Origin: Hymenobacter cavernae | Lineage (GTDB): Bacteria; Bacteroidota; Bacteroidia; Cytophagales; Hymenobacteraceae | Length of the DNA stretch: 64,000 bases | Assembly (NCBI RefSeq): GCF_014641455.1 | Contig: NZ_BMHT01000004.1 | Span: 490,223 to 554,222, forward strand | Direction: 5' to 3' | Part shown: positions 41,778 through 50,435 of the stretch, in pieces | Layout of the letters: each line of letters starts with the position of its first letter | Position numbering within the stretch: the stretch's first letter is position 1 | Program-made: the position numbers and the translations under genes | Notes under the pieces: model-generated | What the model was told of the DNA's origin: nothing | What the model saw: only the letters and a program-made list of their open reading frames with translations | Databases searched by the model: none

Positions 41778-43835
41778 CTAGCGCAAGCCGACCGGGTTCA
41801 GAACTTCCAGCTCTAAATGCTCTAGCTTGGTGAACGGCACGTACTGGTTGTCGTGGGCGCCGGCCGGGTAGCCGATACCCTGAAACAGCGCACCCGACAC
41901 CGGTCCCGAAGCAGCCAGGTTTTGCTGAAAATTCGGGCCGTATTGGTGCAGCTGCTGGCCAAAATAATAAAGCAGCTCGAAGCCCGTGAAGGCAAACACC
42001 GATGGTGGCAGATTCTGCTGCTGCATATACAGCTGGCGGAAGCGGCGCACACCGGGGGCCGTCCGGTCGAGGTACTTGGGATGAATAAAATACACGTCGC
42101 GGGCGTCGAGCTGACCTAGGCTCACGCGCGGGTTGTCGAGCCATGAAGCCTCCGTGATAATCGGCACCCGCAGGTTCTGCGTCTGGAGCAGCTTGAGGAT
42201 GTAGGGGCCGATCTTGCGGCTGTCGGAGGCTACTACCAGGTGCCCGGCGGTCTTCAGGTCTACGTCGGCGAGACTGGCGGGCAACGATTCATCTGTCTCA
42301 GAATCAATGCGACGCAGCGTCTGCACCTTGCCGCCCAGCGCCTCATACGTTGTTTTGTACGCCTGCCCGAAAGCGGTTTCGTCTTTGGTGCCTTCGTAAA
42401 GCACCACGGCCGTGCGACTCGTGAAGGTGTTGAAGGCAAACTGCGCCGTTTGTTTAGCCTGCGTGGTGGTGCTAGGTTCAAACAGGTAGTGCCAGCCGTT
42501 ATCCAGCACCAGATCGCCATCCTGCGAAAGCGGGTTGATGCAAATGATCTGCCGCTGCTGGGCGTAGCGTGCCAGGAGCTTACTGCCTGATTTATAGATC
42601 GGACCGATGATCATATCCATTGAAGCTAGCTCGGGCAGGGCCAATATCTGCTTGAGCTGGGTGGTGTCGGCGCCGGTGTCGTAAGCGAAGAGCTGCACGG
42701 GGCGGCCTTCGCGCTGCAAGGAATCCTGGGCCAGGCGCAGGCCGGCGTACAGGTCCGTCACAAACTGGTTTTTGCGGCGCGTCTCCCAGCTTTTATCCGC
42801 AAACTCGAACGGCAGGAGCACGGCCACGTTGTAGCTGCTCTTCTTGGCGGCTTTCGGGCGAGGCGTGTAGCGGGTGCGGTCGAGGCTGAACTGCGTGATG
42901 AGCTGGTCGAGCTGGGCTTTGTCGGCGTCGGTGTACCAGCCATCGGTGATGAGCTTGCCGGCGTAGGTGCGCGCCACGGCCGCGTCCTGCGGGTACTTCT
43001 GCACCAGGCTCTGAAACAGTACTTTGTCTTTAACGCGCGGCAGATACGTGGCCTTCATGGCAGCGCGTTCGGTTTCCAGCTGGCCCGCCGGAATCTCGGT
43101 CAAAGTCTGCAAGGCGTTATCGGCGTCGCTTTGCTCAAACGAAACCTGCCCCTGCAAAAACAGCGCGTCGCTCAGGCCCGGCCACTTCGAGTATTCAGTG
43201 CGCAGCAGGTTCAGCATCTGCTCGGCTTCGGCCCACTTCTTCGCCCTGCTCGCCGCCACGGCATACAAATAAGCCGCTTCCGGACCGCGCACAAACTGCA
43301 TAGCCGGTGGCGTGATAGGCAATAGCTCCTGCAACGCCAGGTCGTAGCGCCCCTGGTCGATAAGGGTTTTACCATTTTGGTAGCGCATGTTTGGGTCGCT
43401 CGAACCTAGGTTGGCAGGCAGCGGTGGCTGCGGCTTAGCGGGCGCGGCCGGGCGCGGAGCTGCGGGCTTGGCGGGTGTGGTAGTCGGTGTTGTAGTGGCG
43501 CCGGCTTTGGTGGAGGAAGTAGCAGGGGCGGAGCTGGCTTTCGTGGTGGGCGCAGTAGTCGCCGCCTTGCTGCCCGAAGTGGTGGCTGCGGGCGTGGTCG
43601 TGGTTTTCGCCGGAGCCGCGGTCTTGGTCGGCGTAGCGGTAGGTTTGGTGCTCGGGCTGGCCGTGGTGGTCGTCTTTGAGGAAGACGGAGCTGCTTTGGA
43701 AGCAGCCGGCGCGGTCGTCGTTTTGGGCGGAGTGGCTGCTGGCTTGGTCGTGGCTTGCTGAGCAAAGACGGGCGCAGTGACCAGCCATAAGCCAAAAAGT
43801 CCGGTGGGCAGGCAGAGACGGGAGAGAAGCCTCAT
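41778..43835 (-). CDS. Periplasmic-binding-protein-like protein with TPR region
   Basis: A 685-residue exported protein. A signal peptide (MRLLSRLCLPTGLFGLWLVTAPVFAQ) is followed by a low-complexity Ala/Thr/Pro/Lys region (about 27-140), a helical TPR-like part (about 145-330: YDLALQELLPITPPAMQFVRGPEAAYLYAVAASRAKKWAEAEQML) and a type I periplasmic-binding domain (NVAVLLPFEFADKSW, ASMDMIIGPIYKSGSKLLA, HLVVASDSRKIGPYILKLL). This order resembles LpoA-type proteins and Bacteroidota ABC substrate-binding proteins. No transporter genes are adjacent, so a role in sensing or enzyme activation is as likely as transport. Confidence 0.8.
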   Translation of the reverse strand: MRLLSRLCLPTGLFGLWLVTAPVFAQQATTKPAATPPKTTTAPAASKAAPSSSKTTTTASPSTKPTATPTKTAAPAKTTTTPAATTSGSKAATTAPTTKASSAPATSSTKAGATTTPTTTPAKPAAPRPAAPAKPQPPLPANLGSSDPNMRYQNGKTLIDQGRYDLALQELLPITPPAMQFVRGPEAAYLYAVAASRAKKWAEAEQMLNLLRTEYSKWPGLSDALFLQGQVSFEQSDADNALQTLTEIPAGQLETERAAMKATYLPRVKDKVLFQSLVQKYPQDAAVARTYAGKLITDGWYTDADKAQLDQLITQFSLDRTRYTPRPKAAKKSSYNVAVLLPFEFADKSWETRRKNQFVTDLYAGLRLAQDSLQREGRPVQLFAYDTGADTTQLKQILALPELASMDMIIGPIYKSGSKLLARYAQQRQIICINPLSQDGDLVLDNGWHYLFEPSTTTQAKQTAQFAFNTFTSRTAVVLYEGTKDETAFGQAYKTTYEALGGKVQTLRRIDSETDESLPASLADVDLKTAGHLVVASDSRKIGPYILKLLQTQNLRVPIITEASWLDNPRVSLGQLDARDVYFIHPKYLDRTAPGVRRFRQLYMQQQNLPPSVFAFTGFELLYYFGQQLHQYGPNFQQNLAASGPVSGALFQGIGYPAGAHDNQYVPFTKLEHLELEVLNPVGLR

Positions 43836-43899
43836 AGAAGAGGGAAAGGTTGATTAGGGCAAAAAACAGCTGACGCGGCAACCGCGCCGTTCATTCTGG

Positions 43900-43907
43900 C
43901 AAAGGTA
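43900..43907 (-). promoter_or_regulatory. -7 promoter element for the 43835 gene
   Basis: TACCTTTG on the minus strand; expected leader of about 60 nt. Confidence 0.5.
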
Positions 43908-44038
43908 CGCAGGAACGGCCGGGAAGACTGACGCCGTGCGTTCACCGATTACGTACTATCTTGCTTAGCAGCAAATACTACCTGATCCGCGTACGTGTAC
44001 CGGTGCCTTTCGTATACGTTGCTAACCCATCGCTGCTG

Positions 44039-44722
44039 ATGCCTACTTCACTGCCTCTTATTGCCACGCGCCAACGGCTTAGTCTGATGCTGGTGCTGGG
44101 TGCCTCGCTCGCGCTCAGTCTGGCCCTGATCACGGCGCGCGTTTTTGTCACCCATCAGCTCACGTTTGTCTTTCTGCTCTGGAATTTGTTTCTGGCGCTT
44201 ATTCCGTTCGGCCTCAGCATGATGCTAGGTTTGGCGGTGGGGCCGCTGCGACGCGGCCTGCTGCTGCCGGTGGGGGCGGTGTGGCTGCTGTTTTTCCCCA
44301 ACGCACCCTACATTCTCACTGATCTTTTTCACCTAGAGCCGCGTGCCGGCGTACCCTATTGGTACGACCTAGGTCTCATCCTGACCTGCGCCTGGAACGG
44401 CCTGATGCTCGCCTACGCCTCATTGCTGGAAATGCAAAGCCTCGTGCGGCGGCGCTTTGGCGTTGGCTTAAGCTGGGCTTTCGTGATGATAGCCTTGGTA
44501 CTCAGTAGCTTTGGTATTTACTTAGGTCGCTATCTGCGGTGGAACAGCTGGGATGTGCTGACTAACCCGCTCATGCTGTTCTACGACATTCTTCATCGGG
44601 TGCTGCACCCGTTCGCCTACCCGCGCACATATGGCGTTACGATGCTGTTTTCGGTGTTTTTGCTGTTGGGTTATATCACCGTGCGGCAGCTCGGCCGGTT
44701 GAGTAGCGAAGACCAGAAGTAA
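44039..44722 (+). CDS. DUF1361 integral membrane protein
   Basis: A 227-residue membrane protein of unknown function with about six hydrophobic segments. DUF1361 is recognised by FLLWNLFLALIPFGLS, VWLLFFPNAPYILTDLFHL, and the later SSFGIYLGRYLRWNSWDVLTNP. The ATG at 44039 is used; the frame extends back to a TTG at 43961, but a -7-like TATCTTGC just before that codon fits a leader of about 60 nt to this ATG. A long inverted repeat follows 82 bp after the stop. No partner gene is evident. Confidence 0.88.
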   Translation: MPTSLPLIATRQRLSLMLVLGASLALSLALITARVFVTHQLTFVFLLWNLFLALIPFGLSMMLGLAVGPLRRGLLLPVGAVWLLFFPNAPYILTDLFHLEPRAGVPYWYDLGLILTCAWNGLMLAYASLLEMQSLVRRRFGVGLSWAFVMIALVLSSFGIYLGRYLRWNSWDVLTNPLMLFYDILHRVLHPFAYPRTYGVTMLFSVFLLLGYITVRQLGRLSSEDQK

Positions 44723-44804
44723 GGATGTGGTCTTTATTTAAAATAAACTTTGGAGTGAGTTTTCCGCTCCCGTGGACTTTCGGGTTTTAGAGTAACTCAT
44801 CTAT

Positions 44805-44896
44805 CATCCTGACGAAGGAAGGACCTAGGGCCAGTTGAACGACAGCCGTAACAACGACTCGTCCAACTAGCCCTAGGTCCCTCCTTCGTCAGGATG
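44805..44896. repeat. Long intergenic inverted repeat, GTCAT...ATGAC type
   Basis: Arms 44805-44837 and 44864-44896 pair over 33 nt with two mismatches and contain CCTAGG in each arm. The ends CATCCTGA/TCAGGATG match those of 29805-29911. It lies between convergent genes. Confidence 0.88.
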
Positions 44897-44957
44897 ACAG
44901 ACGTTGTTGATTGTGGCAATGCACTTTCACTCAGTCACTCAGCCGCTCAGTTACTCT

Positions 44958-46490
44958 TTATTCCCACTCAATCGTTGCGGGTGGCTTAGAAGAAATGTCG
45001 TACACCACGCGGTTGATGCCGCGCACCTGGTTGATGATCTTATTAGAAATGTGCGCCAGGAACTGGTAGGGGAGGTGCGCCCAGTCGGCCGTCATGCCGT
45101 CTACGCTGGTTACGGCGCGGAGCGCTACTACTTGCTCATACGTGCGCTCGTCGCCCATCACGCCCACGCTGTGAATGGGTAGCAGCATCACCCCGGCCTG
45201 CCACACTTCATTATAAAGGTCAAACTCGCGCAGACCGTCGATGAAAATAGCGTCGGCGCGTTGCAGAATCTGTACGCGCTCCGGCGTTACTTCTCCCAGA
45301 ATGCGAATAGCCAGGCCCGGACCAGGAAAAGGGTGGCGGTGCAGAATGTTGTGGGGCAAACCTAGGGCGTCGCCCACCTCGCGCACTTCGTCCTTGAAGA
45401 GCGCCCGCAGCGGCTCCACCACCTTCAGATTCATGAGCTCAGGCAGACCGCCCACGTTATGATGGCTCTTGATCGTCACGGCCGGCCCTTTCACCGATAC
45501 CGACTCAATCACGTCGGGGTAGATGGTGCCCTGCGCAAGCCAGTTGGCTCCGTCCACTTTGTGCGCTTCCCGGTCGAATACTTCAATAAACGTGCGGCCG
45601 ATAGCTTTACGCTTCTTCTCCGGATCGGTATGGCCCGCCAATGCCGCATAGAATTCCTGCGAGGCATTTACCCCACGCACGTTCAAACCTAGCTCCTTGT
45701 ACGATTCCAGCACGCCTTCGTACTCGTCTTTTCTCAGCAGACCATTATCCACGAAAATGCCGTGCAGACGCGGCCCGATGGCGCGGTGCAGTAGCAGCGC
45801 CGCCACACTCGAATCCACGCCGCCCGATAAACCTAGGATTACCTGGTCATCCGGGCCGATGGTGTTTTGCAGCGTCAGCACCATACTATCCACGAAGTGC
45901 TCCGGCGTCCAGCTCTGGTCGCAGCCGCAGATGTTCACTACAAAGTTCTGCATCAGGATCTTGCCTTCCGTCGAGTGTGTCACTTCGGGGTGAAACTGAA
46001 TGCCGAACGTCGGCTGACCTTCCAGCTCGTAGGCGGCCACCTGCACGTCGGGCGTGCCGGCAATGGTCAGGAAGCCCTCGGGCAGCGTCTTGATTGTGTC
46101 GCCGTGCGACATCCACACTTGCGTGCCCGGCCTGAGGCCGTGCAGCAGCGGGTGGTGCTGATTGATGTGCGTCAGGTGCGCCCGCCCGTACTCGCGAATG
46201 GTCGCCGGCAGCACGTCGCCGCCGCGCTGATGGGCCAGCAGCTGCGCCCCGTAGCACACGCCCAGCACCGGCACCCGACCTAGGTACTGGCTCAGATCAG
46301 GGTTGGGCGCTTCCGGGTCGCGCACCGAACACGGCGAGCCCGAAAGCACCACGCCCCGGATGTCCTCAGTGAGGGCCGGGGCGTGCGTGAAGGGATGAAT
46401 CTCGCAATAAACGTTCAGCTCGCGGATGCGCCGGGCAATGAGCTGCGTGTACTGGGAGCCGAAATCAAGAATCAGAATTTGTTGTGGCAT
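44958..46490 (-). CDS. guaA: GMP synthase (glutamine-hydrolysing)
   Basis: Makes GMP from XMP, ATP and glutamine; 510 residues. The class I glutamine amidotransferase half has Cys79 in GVCYGAQ and His in FHPEVTHS. The ATP pyrophosphatase half has the P-loop [11 protein letters not shown]. The C-terminal dimerisation part contains [13 protein letters not shown] and [17 protein letters not shown], a canonical ending. The ATG at 46490 is preferred to the TTG two codons upstream. A -7 box lies only 3 bp before that ATG, so a leaderless message or downstream start is possible. Confidence 0.96.
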   Translation of the reverse strand: MPQQILILDFGSQYTQLIARRIRELNVYCEIHPFTHAPALTEDIRGVVLSGSPCSVRDPEAPNPDLSQYLGRVPVLGVCYGAQLLAHQRGGDVLPATIREYGRAHLTHINQHHPLLHGLRPGTQVWMSHGDTIKTLPEGFLTIAGTPDVQVAAYELEGQPTFGIQFHPEVTHSTEGKILMQNFVVNICGCDQSWTPEHFVDSMVLTLQNTIGPDDQVILGLSGGVDSSVAALLLHRAIGPRLHGIFVDNGLLRKDEYEGVLESYKELGLNVRGVNASQEFYAALAGHTDPEKKRKAIGRTFIEVFDREAHKVDGANWLAQGTIYPDVIESVSVKGPAVTIKSHHNVGGLPELMNLKVVEPLRALFKDEVREVGDALGLPHNILHRHPFPGPGLAIRILGEVTPERVQILQRADAIFIDGLREFDLYNEVWQAGVMLLPIHSVGVMGDERTYEQVVALRAVTSVDGMTADWAHLPYQFLAHISNKIINQVRGINRVVYDISSKPPATIEWE

Positions 46491-46493
46491 GGG

Positions 46494-46501
46494 CAAAGGT
46501 A
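46494..46501 (-). promoter_or_regulatory. -7 element directly before the guaA ATG
   Basis: TACCTTTG (minus strand), an exact match 3 bp upstream of the ATG. Transcription starting a few bases downstream would begin at or inside the start codon. Confidence 0.5.
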
Positions 46502-46842
46502 GGCAGGGGCGAGGGCAGACGCAAAATTTGGTGAAACGGCTGCCTTGCTGTACCCGCTCCGGAACGATGTTCTGGCAAGTACAACGGTTCGTGCGCGCAG
46601 GAAAGTCCTCTATCCAGTAAGAAATAGCATTTATCTTCTTTATTAAGCTGAAAAATTAACATCCCTTATTTCGTGCAATATTTTTGCTAGTCAACAAATT
46701 AAGCTCCCTTGTAAATTCTTTGAAAATGCTATATAAAATAGTCTTCTGGCTATTTGGCACACTTATTAATATCCCACTTCCTCACATTCAGCAACCTAGC
46801 CTTTCTGCCGTCTTCCCCACCCATTCTTTGCTTACCTGTTTT

Positions 46843-47214
46843 ATGAAAATCTTTGTTTCCTCTTTGATTACGTTGTTCCTGGCATTTGTCGCATTTACCG
46901 CACAAGCACAAACAGGCGAGCCGCGCGTGCTGACTGGTAGTGTTCTGAGCGAGATGGGGCAGCCGCTTGCCGGTGCTTCCGTGACAATCGTGGGTGAGAA
47001 AAACTCGGCGGTTAGTACCAACTCCGCCGGCGACTATGTGCTCCGTACCACCACTGAAAAGCCCGTCATCCACGTAAGCTACGCCGGCTACGAAGAGGAC
47101 GAGCAGCCTATGATTGGCAGAGAGCCGCTGACGTTCAGCCTTAAACCCATCGAGAAATACAAAAAGCAGCTGAAGAAGCGCAGCAAAGCCGCTAACAAAG
47201 CCTGGCGGAACTAA
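46843..47214 (+). CDS. Small exported carboxypeptidase-regulatory-like domain protein
   Basis: A 123-residue secreted protein. A signal peptide (MKIFVSSLITLFLAFVAFTAQAQ) is followed by one carboxypeptidase-regulatory-like beta-sandwich (VLTGSVLSEMGQPLAGASVTIVGE...SAGDYVLRTT...VIHVSYAGYEEDEQ) as found at the start of SusC/TonB-type receptors. The end is a short lysine-rich helix (EKYKKQLKKRSKAANKAWRN). No receptor follows, so it is a free-standing domain. The ATG at 46843 is chosen for the signal peptide. A 31-bp-stem terminator follows. Confidence 0.8.
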   Translation: MKIFVSSLITLFLAFVAFTAQAQTGEPRVLTGSVLSEMGQPLAGASVTIVGEKNSAVSTNSAGDYVLRTTTEKPVIHVSYAGYEEDEQPMIGREPLTFSLKPIEKYKKQLKKRSKAANKAWRN

Positions 47215-47238
47215 CAAAAGCTAGCTGAAAGCAGAAGC

Positions 47239-47305
47239 CAACCTAGCTTACTAAAAGCCCCGCTACGTTTGAGTAACGTAGCGGGGCTTTTAGTAAGCTA
47301 GGTTG
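47239..47305 (+). terminator. Long perfect terminator hairpin
   Basis: Arms 47239-47269 and 47275-47305 are perfect 31-bp reverse complements with a 5-nt loop, including CTAAAAGCCCCGCTAC. It is the longest terminator-type stem here and contains CCTAGC. Confidence 0.88.
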
Positions 47306-47414
47306 ATGTTTTTACAAGCTGCTCGTTAGTAGTTGATTATCATTTGTACAGAAGCAAAAACCGGATTTTTAAAGAAATATCGGCCGAAATGCTTTCATCT
47401 TACGATCTGTTTAC

Positions 47415-47422
47415 TACCTTTG
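47415..47422 (+). promoter_or_regulatory. -7 promoter element of the SRP RNA gene
   Basis: TACCTTTG, an exact match ending 4 bp before the predicted start of the RNA. Confidence 0.65.
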
Positions 47423-47426
47423 CACC

Positions 47427-47522
47427 GGCGAATCAGTACGACCAGCTCCCGCTGAACTCCCCCAGGACCGGAAGGTAGCAAGGGTAGGTGGTTGAGCGGT
47501 GCGATATTGGTTCGCTTTTTTT
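47427..47522 (+). ncRNA. ffs: Signal recognition particle RNA (4.5S type)
   Basis: The apical loop core CCAGGACCGGAAGGTAGCAA (47462-47481) matches the conserved SRP domain IV, which binds Ffh (GGAA tetraloop flanked by the AGCA asymmetric bulge). The ends pair: GCGAATC at 47428-47434 with GGTTCGC at 47509-47515; CCGCT pairs with AGCGG and CCC with GGG inside. A promoter box precedes it and an eight-T run follows (47516-47523), which ends transcription. The length of about 95 nt is that of the short bacterial form, which lacks the Alu domain. Exact ends are uncertain by a few bases. Confidence 0.9.
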
Positions 47523-47603
47523 TGCCCTGTCCCCAACGATAACCCCTTCCGCTTTGCCGGCAAAGGGTTAGCTTTGGGGCATTCTTTTTTAACACAATAC
47601 CGA

Positions 47604-48260
47604 ATGAAATTCTTCATTGACACCGCCAATCTCAAAGACATTCAGGAAGCCGTAGACCTAGGTGTACTGGATGGCGTGACCACAAACCCCTCGCTGATGG
47701 CCAAAGAAGGCATCAAAGGCATGGACAACATTATGACCCACTACCGCCAGATCTGCGAGCTGGTAGATGGCGATGTGTCGGCGGAAGTGATTGGTACTGA
47801 ATACGCTGATATCATCCGCGAAGGAGAGATGTTTGCCGAGCTGCACCCGAATATCGTGGTGAAGGTGCCCATGACCCGCGACGGCGTGAAGGCCATCAAG
47901 TATTTCTCGGAGAAGGGCATCAAAACCAACTGCACGCTGATTTTCTCGGCCGGGCAGGCGCTGCTGGCTGCCAAAGCCGGTGCTACGTACGTGTCGCCTT
48001 TCGTGGGTCGTCTGGATGATATCGGGGCTGATGGTATGCTGCTCATCCAGCAGATCGTCGATATTTTCAGCAACTACGGCTACTCCACACAGGTGCTGGC
48101 CGCCTCCGTGCGCCACGTGCCGCACCTGATTCAGTGCGCTGAAATCGGCGCCGACGTGGTGACGTGCCCGCTCAACGTAATTACCGGCCTGCTGAACCAC
48201 CCCTTGACCGACAAAGGCCTCGCCCAGTTCCTGGCCGACCACAAGAAGGTGAATGGCTAA
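47604..48260 (+). CDS. Transaldolase-family protein (TalC/FSA-like)
   Basis: A 218-residue class I aldolase of the small transaldolase/fructose-6-phosphate aldolase group. The start [20 protein letters not shown] and [14 protein letters not shown] are typical, and the Schiff-base lysine is Lys87 in VVKVPMT. Phe133 (SPFVGRLDD) lies where E. coli FSA has Tyr131; by known mutagenesis of transaldolase B, Phe at this place fits transaldolase rather than aldolase activity. So this is probably a transaldolase of the pentose-phosphate pathway despite the common aldolase label. It follows the SRP RNA; the ATG at 47604 gives the family start. Confidence 0.92.
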   Translation: MKFFIDTANLKDIQEAVDLGVLDGVTTNPSLMAKEGIKGMDNIMTHYRQICELVDGDVSAEVIGTEYADIIREGEMFAELHPNIVVKVPMTRDGVKAIKYFSEKGIKTNCTLIFSAGQALLAAKAGATYVSPFVGRLDDIGADGMLLIQQIVDIFSNYGYSTQVLAASVRHVPHLIQCAEIGADVVTCPLNVITGLLNHPLTDKGLAQFLADHKKVNG

Positions 48261-48268
48261 TAATATGC

Positions 48269-48365
48269 TGATTGTTTGATGTGCTCATGTGCTGATTAGG
48301 CACCTTCTACAAACGGGTAGACTGAGCGTAATAATCAGCGCATGAGCACATCAACAAATCAATCA
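48269..48365. repeat. Word-repeat inverted spacer
   Basis: Left block 48269-48298 and right block 48332-48365 pair with a few mismatches and are both made of the word TGATGTGCTCATG and its variants. It lies between the transaldolase gene and the small downstream gene. Confidence 0.6.
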
Positions 48366-48372
48366 TCAACCC

Positions 48373-48576
48373 ATGTACATCATCAAGGTAAAAGGCAAAG
48401 CCAAGATTCCGGATTACATTCAGCTCCGTGACGAAGCCTTCGTGCTCATCGCCTATTTCCGGGCCGACCGGCCGCTGAAGGATTTGCACCGCTATGGGCT
48501 GGAAGGCAAGGAAACAGCGCTGGCTGACGTTATCAGTGGCCTGGAATTTGGCAAATTGCAGAAGCTGGACGTATAG
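48373..48576 (+). CDS. Conserved small protein
   Basis: A 67-residue soluble protein with no signal, beginning MYIIKVKGKAKIPDYIQLRD and ending ISGLEFGKLQKLDV. I do not recognise a domain. The alternating hydrophobic beta strands (FVLIAYFRADRP) and the charged helix (KDLHRYGLEGKETALADVI) suggest a folded small domain. Codon use matches its neighbours. It lies between the transaldolase gene and ftsE and has a fitting size for the many small conserved proteins of Bacteroidota. Confidence 0.7.
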   Translation: MYIIKVKGKAKIPDYIQLRDEAFVLIAYFRADRPLKDLHRYGLEGKETALADVISGLEFGKLQKLDV

Positions 48577-48619
48577 CACCTAGCTCGGCAACGCTTTTGA
48601 GCTGCTCCTTTATCTTTCT

Positions 48620-49318
48620 ATGCAACCTTCTGCCCCCGTTATTGAGCTCCACGACGTGTACGTGATGCAGGACGTGAACACCGTGCTGCAAAAAGTGGAT
48701 TTTACCCTTGAAAAGGGTGAGTTTGCCTACTTGGTCGGGCGTACAGGCTCGGGAAAAAGCTCTCTGCTTAAAACGCTCTACGCCGACTTGCCGCTGGGGA
48801 GTGGGGCTGCTACAGTGGTAGGCTACGCCCTACCGAAGCTCGACAACGACAACGTGCCGTACCTGCGCCGCAAGCTAGGTATCATCTTCCAGGATTTTCA
48901 GCTGCTCTTCGACCGCAGCGTAGCCGAAAATCTCACGTTTGTGCTCAAAGCGACGGGCTGGAAGGGAAAAGCCAAAATTCAGCAGCGTATTTCAGAGGTA
49001 CTGATGCGGGTGGGGCTGGCGGGTGCCGCTGGCAAGATGCCGCACCAGCTTTCCGGCGGTGAGCAGCAGCGCGTTGTAATTGCCCGCGCCCTGCTCAACG
49101 AGCCGTTGCTGCTGCTGGCCGACGAGCCCACCGGCAACCTGGACCCCGACGTGGCCGATAGTATCATGCGGCTGTTCGTGGAAATCAACAATGCCGGCAC
49201 GGCAGTGCTTATGGCGACCCACAACTACCAGATCATCAAACAGTACCCAAAACGGGTGCTACAGTGCAAAGATGGACAGCTGCTCGATTCGGCCCGCGCT
49301 GGAATTGAACTGAGCTGA
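48620..49318 (+). CDS. ftsE: FtsE-like ABC ATPase
   Basis: Cytoplasmic ATPase of the FtsEX type, which controls cell-wall hydrolases at division; 232 residues. Walker A is GRTGSGKSS (about 40-48), the signature [15 protein letters not shown], Walker [13 protein letters not shown] and the switch His in [32 protein letters not shown] is a hallmark of FtsE. No ftsX permease gene is adjacent (a GT2 gene follows), unlike the usual ftsEX pairing. TATCTTTC lies one base before the ATG, so the transcript may be leaderless or start elsewhere. Confidence 0.9.
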   Translation: MQPSAPVIELHDVYVMQDVNTVLQKVDFTLEKGEFAYLVGRTGSGKSSLLKTLYADLPLGSGAATVVGYALPKLDNDNVPYLRRKLGIIFQDFQLLFDRSVAENLTFVLKATGWKGKAKIQQRISEVLMRVGLAGAAGKMPHQLSGGEQQRVVIARALLNEPLLLLADEPTGNLDPDVADSIMRLFVEINNAGTAVLMATHNYQIIKQYPKRVLQCKDGQLLDSARAGIELS

Positions 49319-49404
49319 TGCACGATACTTAGGTGAGGCCAAGGCTGGTATTTCGCGCAGAATGCCTCTTTGTATTATAGTAACTTAGGTTAGCACTGAA
49401 TTTA

Positions 49405-49412
49405 TACCTTTG
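49405..49412 (+). promoter_or_regulatory. -7 promoter element for the GT2 gene
   Basis: TACCTTTG, an exact match about 34 bp upstream of the ATG at 49446. Confidence 0.5.
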
Positions 49413-49445
49413 CTGGCTCATTGTTCACTGCTAAACGCCCCTCAA

Positions 49446-50354
49446 ATGCCTGGCCTTTCCATTCTGATTCCGGTTTACAACCGCGACGTGAGAGAACTGG
49501 TGCAGACGTTACAGGCGCAAGTCGCGGAGTGGCCGGGGGCGGTGGAAATTATTTGCCTGGATGATGGTTCGGAGCAGGCGTTTCGGACCTTGAACCAGAC
49601 GCTGGCTAGCTTACCCGAGGTGCAGTACGAAGAGCTGCCCCGGAATATTGGCCGCGCTGCTATTCGCAACCGGCTGGCGGCCCGCGCCCAGCACCCGTGG
49701 CTGCTGCTGTTGGATAACAACGTGCGGCTGCCTCAGGAAGGATTTCTGGCGCGCTACGCAGCCGCGCTCGACCAGGCACCCGTGCTGGTGGGCGGTACGG
49801 CGTACGAACGATACGCGCCCACGCAGCTGCCCTACGTATTGCGTTGGAAATACGGCAGCAGTCGTGAGGCACGGCCTCTTGCTAGCCGCCAACAGGCTGC
49901 TTACGAGCATTTTAACCTGAAAAACGTGCTGCTGCGTGCCGATGTACTGCGACAAACGCCTCTGGATGAGCGCCTGACAGGATATGGTCACGAAGATACC
50001 CGCTTCGGCTGGGACCTGCGCACGGCCGGTATTCCGGTGCTGCACCTGGATAACCCCGTGCTGCACAGTTTCTTGGAATCAGCGGAGGCTTTCCTGAACA
50101 AAACCAGCGAGGGCGTCCGCAACCTGGCTTGGCTGTACCACCAGGATGGCCTAGGTGCCGAAACCCGCTTATTGCGAACAGCGCTGCTGCTGCGGCGCTG
50201 GCGGCTGAGTAAAGCCGCCCGAAAGCTTCTGGAGGCGCGGGAGCCACGGATGCGGCGCAATCTGCTGTCGCCCATGCCCAACCTGCGTCAGCTCGATCTG
50301 CTTAAGCTTTATTGGCTCCTCACGGAGCTAGCTCGTCTGAACGGACGAGGGTAG
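49446..50354 (+). CDS. Family 2 glycosyltransferase
   Basis: A 302-residue GT-A-fold glycosyltransferase probably working in cell-envelope glycan synthesis. It opens with LSILIPVYNRDVRELVQTLQ, has the UDP-binding Asp in IICLDDGSEQ and the third motif LLLDNNVRLPQEGF where a DxD is usual, here only D-N-N. The acceptor region has HEDTRFGWDLRTAG, a common ED motif. The C-terminus is helical and Arg-rich. Weak DxD may mean metal-independent action or altered specificity. A terminator follows at 50366-50400. Confidence 0.88.
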   Translation: MPGLSILIPVYNRDVRELVQTLQAQVAEWPGAVEIICLDDGSEQAFRTLNQTLASLPEVQYEELPRNIGRAAIRNRLAARAQHPWLLLLDNNVRLPQEGFLARYAAALDQAPVLVGGTAYERYAPTQLPYVLRWKYGSSREARPLASRQQAAYEHFNLKNVLLRADVLRQTPLDERLTGYGHEDTRFGWDLRTAGIPVLHLDNPVLHSFLESAEAFLNKTSEGVRNLAWLYHQDGLGAETRLLRTALLLRRWRLSKAARKLLEAREPRMRRNLLSPMPNLRQLDLLKLYWLLTELARLNGRG

Positions 50355-50365
50355 GCCACGAACGC

Positions 50366-50400
50366 AAAAAAGCCGGCGCTGTGAGCAGCCGGCTTTTTTT
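50366..50400 (+). terminator. Intrinsic terminator
   Basis: A-tract, GCCGGC stem with GCCGGC complement (50372-50377 and 50388-50393) and a seven-T tail, directly after the GT2 gene and usable by the converging gene. Confidence 0.85.
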
Positions 50401-50435
50401 TGTTGATTCAAAAGGATGAAGGCGTGCCGGACGGT

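Noticed and set aside
43387..43795. Val/Ala-rich and Arg/Pro-rich frames opposite the low-complexity N-terminus of the 41778-43835 gene
   Set aside because: They are the complement and shifted frames of Ala/Thr/Pro/Lys repeats and have no domains.
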